A DNA stretch of 64,000 nt from Molanna angustata. Taxonomy: Eukaryota > Arthropoda > Insecta > Trichoptera > Molannidae. The notes under the pieces are model-generated. The model was not told where the DNA came from. It did no database searches and saw only the letters and a list, made by a program, of their open reading frames with translations. Below, piece by piece: positions 56,620 through 64,000 of the stretch (its first letter is position 1; each line of letters opens with the position of its first letter). The DNA lies in assembly GCA_963576475.1 (NCBI GenBank), contig OY754980.1, positions 18,795,822 to 18,859,821 on the forward strand, read 5' to 3'. The translations under genes and the position numbers were made by a program.

Positions 56620-56930
56620 ACAGGGCCGCTGTCATGGCTGGACGATTGAGAAATGCTGTATGGAGAAAAAGGGCCAAGTTAGTAAAGTGAGGAGACATAA
56701 AACCTGCGTAAGACCAATCGTGACATACAGAATTGAAACATGAGTTGACACCACCAGAACAAGAAGCCTCGTTAGAACCGCTGAAGACTCTATGGCCAAT
56801 CGCAGGAGTCAGCCTCCGAGATAATGAGCTCGAAAATATACATATAAAAAGAATCTGCGATGTTGAAGACGTTTCGCGATGGGGAAGAGCATAAAGACGT
56901 TTCTGGAGAGATGGTCTGTTTTTTTATTTA
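56620..56930 (+). pseudogene. RTE-like LINE fragment
   Basis: RPIVTYRIET (56713) and VDTTRTRSLVRTAED (56754) match HPIVTYRIESRVDTVRTKSLLRTSE in the LINE at 18290-18865. Many stops. Confidence 0.65.
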
Positions 56931-57141
56931 TTTTATATTGTATTCCTTTTGTATATCTAATAAGGCTGTATTTGTCCCTTAAATAAATAAATATCGAAAT
57001 GTTCTACTCCAAATTCTGAGTAAATCCGTATATAGAACATGGTGCGAAGCCTCTGTGTTGGTGTTTTTTGACTTCAAAGTTGAAAAGGCTATGAAAAATG
57101 TAGACCGTGCATACAAATCTCGCGTATCTTGAGTTGAAACT

Positions 57142-57186
57142 TTGTCGATAGGTTAAGAGAATAAAATTCTCTTGAGCAAATCGACA
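57142..57186. repeat. Near-palindrome, copy D
   Basis: ttgtcgataggttaagagaa ... ttctcttgagcaaatcgaca; the most diverged copy. Confidence 0.65.
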
Positions 57187-57432
57187 GTTGGAAAATATTT
57201 AAATAAAAAAATAATTTACTCATTTCATGAAAATGCTGAAAAACATTCTCATTTCATGAAAATGCTGAAAAATTTCCATACTAAATTTGAATACTTTATG
57301 GAGTGACTTGTTAGTGAGGAGTTTAGCGTTGACCACAACCCACTCGTTTAATGTTATGGACGGTACAAGACGTGGTCACCAGTTAGCATCACAGCACAGC
57401 AATATTTCATTTTTCATGTTAGTTTTATTTAA

Positions 57433-59010
57433 TACTAGCTTTAATGTCCCGCTGTTGGCCAAGAATACTTTTATATATTGTGAATACAATAATACTGATA
57501 GACTTAAAACTGACACAAAAGTCTACATTGCAGAAGAAAAAGAAGACTTTAACTATGTTAATTAGTTTTTAATTTGAATATAAACGTTGTGAAGAGTCCA
57601 GTAATGGCCACAACCCCGATTTTTTCTATATATTGTCATCGAAATCAAATGTGTAGGTATTGAAAATTAAGCAATATAGGATGATATAATACATGGTGTA
57701 AATTAGATCGAACAAAAGTATTGAAAAGATTCTAGTGTTGGTCACATCCCATTTTTTTTATGCATTTTCATCGAGTGTGCATGTTGTTTATAATATTTCT
57801 GCACAATAGACTATTAGACTTAAAACTAACCTAAATGTCTAAATAAAAGAATAAGAAGAAGTATAAGACTATAATAAATCGTTTGTAAAAAAACTGACCT
57901 AATGGTCTACATAAAAGATTGAAGAATTACACAATAGGAAATGGATTATATTGAAACTGACCAAATGGTCTTAATCAAAGAAGAAGAAGATGAATCGGAC
58001 TATAGGAAATATTTTATATAAAATTCACCCAAAGTCTACATAAAATAAGAAAGCGAAGAATTAGACTAAAGGAATAGTTTGCATAAAAACTGACCAAAAG
58101 GTCTACACAAAAGAAGAAGAATTAGACTAAAGGAAAAGTTTGTATGAAAACTCACCTTTGGCAAACATAAAAGAAGAAGAACTAGACTATAGGAAATAGT
58201 GTATATAAAAACTCACCCTAGGTCTACATAAAATAAGAAAAGAAGAATTACGCTAAAGTAAATAGTTTGTTTAAAAACTCACCCTTGTTCTACATAAAAG
58301 AAGAAGAAAATGAATAAGATTAAAGGAAATAGTTTGACTAAAACACACCTTCTTCGTTGATCCTTAAGTGAGATAGAATCCCATGTTATGATTCTAGAAT
58401 ACATACAATCCTCTCTGTACTATTCCTTGTATGTTTCTGGTGTGTTCCTATAATTTTGTTTTTTTCTCATTTTTCGTAAATTGTATGTTAAGCTTTTAAA
58501 ATTATTTGATATGATGTCCTATTATTATGTACTGTAGTCTACATTTACTTGTTTTTTTTCATTGTATTTAATATCATTATGCTCTACTGTACTGTTGGAT
58601 ATCCAAAATAAATAAAATAAAAATAAAATAAAAATAAAGGTTTAAAGGTTTAAGAAGAATTAGACTAGGAAAAGTTTGTATAAAAACTCATCCATGGTCT
58701 AAATAAAAGAGGAAGAATTTGACTATATGAAATAGTTTGTATTAAATTCATAAAAGGTCTGCTTAAAATTAGAAAAAGAAGAATAACGTTAAAAGAAATA
58801 GTTGGTATCAAAACTGGCCCAAAGGAACATAAAATAAGAAGAAGAAGAATTAGATAATAGGAATAAGTTTGTATTAAAACTCACCCAAATGGCTACATAA
58901 AAGAAGGAGATGAATTAGACTCCAGAAAATAGTTTGTATAAAAAATCACCCAAAGGTCTACATAAAAAAAGAAGAAGAATTCGACTATAGGAAATAGTTT
59001 GTATATTGAA
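57433..59010 (-). repeat. Degenerate array of about 60-66-bp units, possibly within a Helitron
   Basis: From about 57500 to 59010, roughly 14 units of the type accaaaggtctacataaaag, aagaagaattagactatagg, aaatagtttgtat repeat with spacing of 60-66 bp. The left edge, actagctttaatgtcccgct at 57433, looks like a reversed Helitron 3' end and recurs at 44493. A LINE-like insert interrupts at about 58340-58640. Confidence 0.6.
58340..58640 (+). mobile_element. LINE 3' end inserted in the array
   Basis: About 300 bp of non-array sequence ending in (AAAATAAAT)n-like tail (58605-58635), after which the array resumes (ttaagaagaattagactagg). No coding part seen. Confidence 0.5.
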
Positions 59011-59830
59011 TGTGTATTGAAGTTAACCTAAAATAGTTTAATAACTTTTCTATAGGAAATCAGTATATTGTTGATTTTTATGTACCTACCTACAACAATC
59101 TTCTAAATAAATTCGAATTCGATTCATAACAAATTTCATTTGAATATTAGAATCTGTCTGTAACCATAGTAACCATTCGAACATGTAAAAAATATCAAAT
59201 GGTTTGGATACATTTTTTTAATATGTAGGTACCTACTTTGGTTTGTTCGAAGCCACAAAAATGAAAATCAACAATTGTCAGAAATATAAAATATTATTTA
59301 CAAATTATGCAATTTTATTATGCCTATATCATAGAATTATAAGGCACAGAAGCCGCGTTGCAGTACAAATTTCGAATTCAAATGTATGACAAGTTTTTCA
59401 TACATGTGTGTGTGAGGCGGTAGATCGGTAGGTGTACGTATACTGTCTTTAGTTGTGTGGAATGTAAAAATAATGTTACCAGAAAATAAATATTTCCCCA
59501 CCACCTCGTAATTTTTTTTTAAATTATGAACACATTTTGAGGATATCAGTTTAAAGCTGATTGCTTAATAAACCAATAGGTATTAATTATTCTTCTTCTT
59601 CAATGGCGCTACAGCCTAAAAACAAACTCGATTGTCTTGATAATTTAGATAAGGAGTGCCTACCTATTTTCATATTATACGCTTTCCGTACGAAATCACA
59701 AAAAAAACAAATATATTTATTTTAGTATTTACTTTCAATAATAAATGGTTATTAACAATGCCGTCAAATAATTTATGAATATTTAAGCAACATACATACA
59801 TAGTGAATACAATAGAAATATAATGTAAGA
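59011..59830. other. AT-rich, nothing recognised
   Basis: No coding or repeat structure identified. Confidence 0.4.
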
Positions 59831-59842
59831 ATAGCTTGGATA

Positions 59843-60138
59843 ATATATTGTAACAAGAGCGGTGATAGCCCAGCGTTAATGTCGTCGCCTCACATGCGTG
59901 AGGTCGACGGTTCGAATCCGGGCTGGGCACGCACCTCTAGATTTAAAAAAAAATCTATGTGCGGATTTATATCACTAGCTATGTGTAGCCATGATCCAAT
60001 TTGTCTGGTTCCCTTTTCTAAGGGTTACGAAGGTCAGATGGCAGTCGCTTCAATGTAATAACCAGACTCGCCAATTCCAGGATCATGGTCAAAGCGTACC
60101 CCAATAGAAACGGGACAAAAGCGCTAAGGGAAAAAAAA
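59843..60138 (+). mobile_element. tRNA-derived SINE with target duplication
   Basis: tRNA-like head gcggtgatagcccagcgtta...cacatgcgtgag...ggttcgaatccgggctgggc (A and B boxes good), a body with gcacctctagatt, and an A9 tail. The 12-bp duplication atagcttggata flanks it (59831-59842, 60139-60150). The organisation resembles lepidopteran SINEs. Confidence 0.85.
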
Positions 60139-60150
60139 ATAGCTTGGATA

Positions 60151-61021
60151 TTGATTTCGGAACAGGAAAATAAAAAAACACAACACTCACATTTGACAAA
60201 CATAAATATAATCGCATTTTGAAAAATTATAGACAGAAGAATCTCTGACATCTGACAGAAGAATATTAACATTTAAAACCTGAAATCCCAACAATATCAT
60301 TGCATTAGATTTTTTAGAATCACAACAAAACAATATAACAAATTATCAATAAAGACTGAAAATAAATCATTTTGGGCTCAGCGCATTTAAAAATTCTTCG
60401 GTAACCGAGTTTCGTAAGGTAAATATCTTCACTATGAAAATGTACTGAGCTTATTACGGTCCATTAGTTCGGTTTCCATGTCATTTGACCTCGACTTCTT
60501 CTAACAATATTAGTCCATCTACTAGAAATTATAGGATCAACAGGAAATCTGTAAAACAATAAGCCCCAAATTAATAACTCGCTTTAGTTGGAAGACGTTA
60601 GAAATGTACCTACACAATAAACCCGCCCTTAGTATTACTGTCAATAAATTATAAGTTCTATGGTAATATTTTTTTCTATACGCCACTGGCCGAATTATTA
60701 CATTAATAAAAAAACGTAAAACTGGTGATATGGGGAAAAAATAATCTGATACGTGACAACATTGTCAACCAGTAATGACATTTCGTTGTAAATTATTCGG
60801 AAAAAATATAACTAATAATTTTACAAGGAAGCAAATTATAAAAGATCGTACTCGAAGACGCGAATATGAAATTATAATCTAAAAAGTAAGAGAGGACTGT
60901 ATTTTTTCTTAGGGGTGATTAGTTGCAACCACTGCAAGACAAAGGAAGGATATACAAGGAACACTCACTTACTTGCTCCTTGGTCCTCTCCCTTGGTAGG
61001 ATAATCACATTTTTATTCACT
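60151..61021. other. AT-rich, nothing recognised
   Basis: No coding or repeat structure identified. Confidence 0.4.
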
Positions 61022-61024
61022 TTA

Positions 61025-61840
61025 GGGGCTGTTTCACCAGGTCCCGAATATCTCTCGATTATGCCTATTCAGCGGTTATGTCTCAAGTAAAGTAAAAATT
61101 GCGTTTCACCACTCCCGAATAGCGCTACTCGACAGATAAAGTGACAAGTAACTTATAGGGGACTTTACCTACCCAGTAAAGTTATTCGGAACTTTATTTG
61201 TCACTTTGACAGTTGCCGGTATCACGTGTTTCATTGTTATTTTCTTTTAAATATGATTTTATTCGAGGCAATAGACGATGTTTTTCACGCGGAAATATTT
61301 CCTACATGAATAGATAAAACATTAGGCCATGAAAAGACTACTTCGTCAAATTCGATGAAGTTGATTTTAAAAGAAAATTTCGCTTGTTAAAGCTTACAGT
61401 ATCAATGATATACTTGATAAAATATCGAATTACGACAAATATAATAAAGTAAATACATACTTTGATATTTCAAACATTACATTATTATATGCATTTGTTA
61501 TTTAAATAATGTCATTCAAATTTAAAATGAAGTATTAATTTAAATACATAGAATATTGTTTATTGTTATTTAAATTCAAAAGATTCGATCTTAACGTAAA
61601 CCTTAAGCGTCAAAATGAAACGCATTTGGTGTTTGTCCATAGAAGGATTTGAAAACTAGTACATTTCTATGTATTTGTCTATAAAAATGCGACGTTGCCA
61701 TCGTTATTCGTCAATTTACTATTCGGAACTTATCCAACGATGGTTAAACGCAAAATTTATTCAAAACATTTTAACCGGCGAATAACACTACTTGCCGAAT
61801 AGTTATTCGGGACTTATTCGGATTTTGGTGAAACAGCCCC
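61025..61840. mobile_element. Non-autonomous PIF/Harbinger-type element, TTA target duplication
   Basis: Ends GGGGCTGTTTCACCAgg at 61025 and the complement ttggtgaaacagcccc ending 61840, flanked by tta on both sides (61022-61024, 61841-61843). A 3-bp TWA duplication is the Harbinger signature. Internal cgaatag / attcgg motifs recur near both ends. 816 bp, no transposase. Confidence 0.85.
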
Positions 61841-62354
61841 TTAATCCCACACACGTGCGGTAAGAAACAATTATGACGAATTAAGTAAGTGTAGAGGAGC
61901 GGTAAAACGGGTGAGATGTGGATGCTGTCAACAGGACGCGGTATAAAAGGAGACTGATTTTTGGTTGTAGGGCGGGCAGCAATTGCAACAATATTATATG
62001 TCACTTGATATAAAAATAAAAAATACGATAATTATTATAATAACATATTGGCGTCAACAGTAGGTACTTACGGATGAAATGTGATCCCTGTATTTTTAAG
62101 ATTCTTTTTGGTATCATGCTTACAACATAACATCACAAAAACTGTCATTTTTAACAATTTTAAATCATGCGTTCCGCACGTCTTTACGCCATCGAACAAC
62201 AAACTGTACTGACTGCCGGGCGAGTGTAAATCAGAAGTTTCATCTAAGTTTTAGTTGTCATACTTTCATTGCGCTGACTAGGTATCTGTATCATATATAA
62301 TCTACGGCCATAATTAACAGACTTTTACAATATATGTCTTAATTCAGCATTTTT

Positions 62355-63089
<735 letters not shown>

Positions 63090-63094
63090 ATTGC

Positions 63095-63180
63095 AGATTA
63101 TCAACTAGTATCATGCTGAGATTGTATTCTGAAAGTTTCATCACAATGTATCTGTGTGTATGTGCTGTGTTCTATGTGCT
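63095..63180. repeat. Copy of the 22255-22345 repeat
   Basis: gattatcaactagtatcatg...tttcatcacaatgtatctgt; the hairpin's right arm is deleted here. Confidence 0.65.
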
Positions 63181-63359
63181 TTGTGCTATCTAGTGTGTGC
63201 TATTTATTTATTTATTTAAGTACATATTTCAGTACAGTACCTACATTTAATAATGGTATACATATTAAAAATATTGAAATTTTTCTATCTCACTATCCTG
63301 AACGCCTGTTCTGAGGTTGTACTCTTAAGCATTTAGACAAAGGTTAAATATTGACTATT

Positions 63360-63790
63360 TATTTTTTTAATTGCATATACGCAAACATTGGATTTATTCC
63401 CTTTCGGGAGTCAAATGATATTTTAATTGACAAACTTTTTTTTAACATCTCAATAGAGAAAAAATGGGATTTTATAGAAAAACCAGGAACTCGAGGTACC
63501 TACAGGGCTTACGACCTGTCATATGCTGGTGGTTTACGAGATCACTTTATGCGCTTGCGCAACGTTCACCAATGATGCCTTCTTATTGAGTTCCCTTATC
63601 GTTGTAATTTTTGAAAGTTCTATATATTTGAATAGTGTGTAACAATTCACCTTGAAAATAAGGAACTATACTATTGCCATCTACGAAGTAACGGAAATGC
63701 CTTTTTTGTAACGCCATCTATTGAGAAATTAGTTTGTTGGTTTACTATTGCTTTCATTTTTTACAAATAAACTAATTTCTCAATTAAAAT
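63360..63790 (-). mobile_element. Member of the 7293-7795 family, interior inverted
   Basis: The same leader (ttgcatatacgcaaacattg, ccctttcgggagtcaaatga) lies on the left, but the interior (aactcgaggtacctacaggg, gcgcttgcgcaacgttcacc, gccatctattgagaaattag) is the reverse complement of that at 7500-7750. Confidence 0.7.
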
Positions 63791-64000
63791 ACATAAAATA
63801 TTCAATAAGACAAGGAAGAAGTTATAAAACAAAAAGAGACTTAACAGCGTTTTTATAGTTTTCAAAACCAGTTGTTGTACTTAATTTATATTTACCGTTC
63901 AGCTCATTAAACCATTTAACACTTTGATATGTATAATGGAGCTGGCCGGTTTATTTTACTTTATCGATTATAGACTAAAGTACTCATTCAATTCTTTTCA

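Overview
This is animal nuclear DNA, almost certainly insect. It is AT-rich and intron-bearing, carries GT-AG splice sites, and is dominated by transposon debris. Several repeats resemble lepidopteran families: a Helitron with TC...CTAG|T ends, a tRNA-derived SINE beginning GCGGTGATAGCCCAGC, and RTE-, Jockey/CR1- and I/R1-like LINE fragments. Lepidoptera is therefore my best guess; the order is inferred, not proven.

The only convincing host genes are two paralogous class A (rhodopsin-like) GPCRs on the minus strand. GPCR-1 runs 16342->11809 in four coding exons (425 aa, about 4.5 kb). GPCR-2 runs 52946->28106, also in four coding exons (401 aa), but its last intron is 22.3 kb. Both were assembled by hand from splice sites. 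All three introns of each gene are phase 1 and interrupt the same places (after TM1, before/into TM3, within TM4), and exon 3 is 150 bp in both. They look like a tandem duplication. The ligand is unknown.

Layout. 1-11.7 kb: a hAT end, an inverted-repeat element with a 10 x 52-bp array, fold-back elements, LINE tails, a SINE, (TA)n, (AAAT)n and a tRNA-like sequence. 11.8-16.3 kb: GPCR-1, with LINE pieces in introns 1 and 2. 16.9-28.0 kb: a decayed pogo/pipsqueak-type DNA transposon interrupted by a MITE, LINE ends, a Helitron relative, a hAT MITE with a perfect 8-bp target duplication, and (TA)n. 28.1-52.9 kb: GPCR-2. Its intron 3 holds an intact-looking 12,164-bp LTR retroelement (two 2,870-bp LTRs, ATAT target duplication, no recognisable gag/pol), MITEs, and an RTE-like LINE into which a 245-bp palindromic element and a 1,274-bp Helitron with an 18-bp minisatellite have inserted. 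53-64 kb: more LINE tails, a degenerate 60-bp array, a SINE with 12-bp target duplication, a Harbinger-type non-autonomous element with TTA duplication, (CA)n, and a dispersed TIR repeat.

No bacterial genes, operons, CRISPR arrays or rRNA genes were seen. The genes do not form a pathway; they are two related membrane receptors in a repeat-rich locus. The main interest lies in the receptor pair and in the nested, partly datable transposon insertions.
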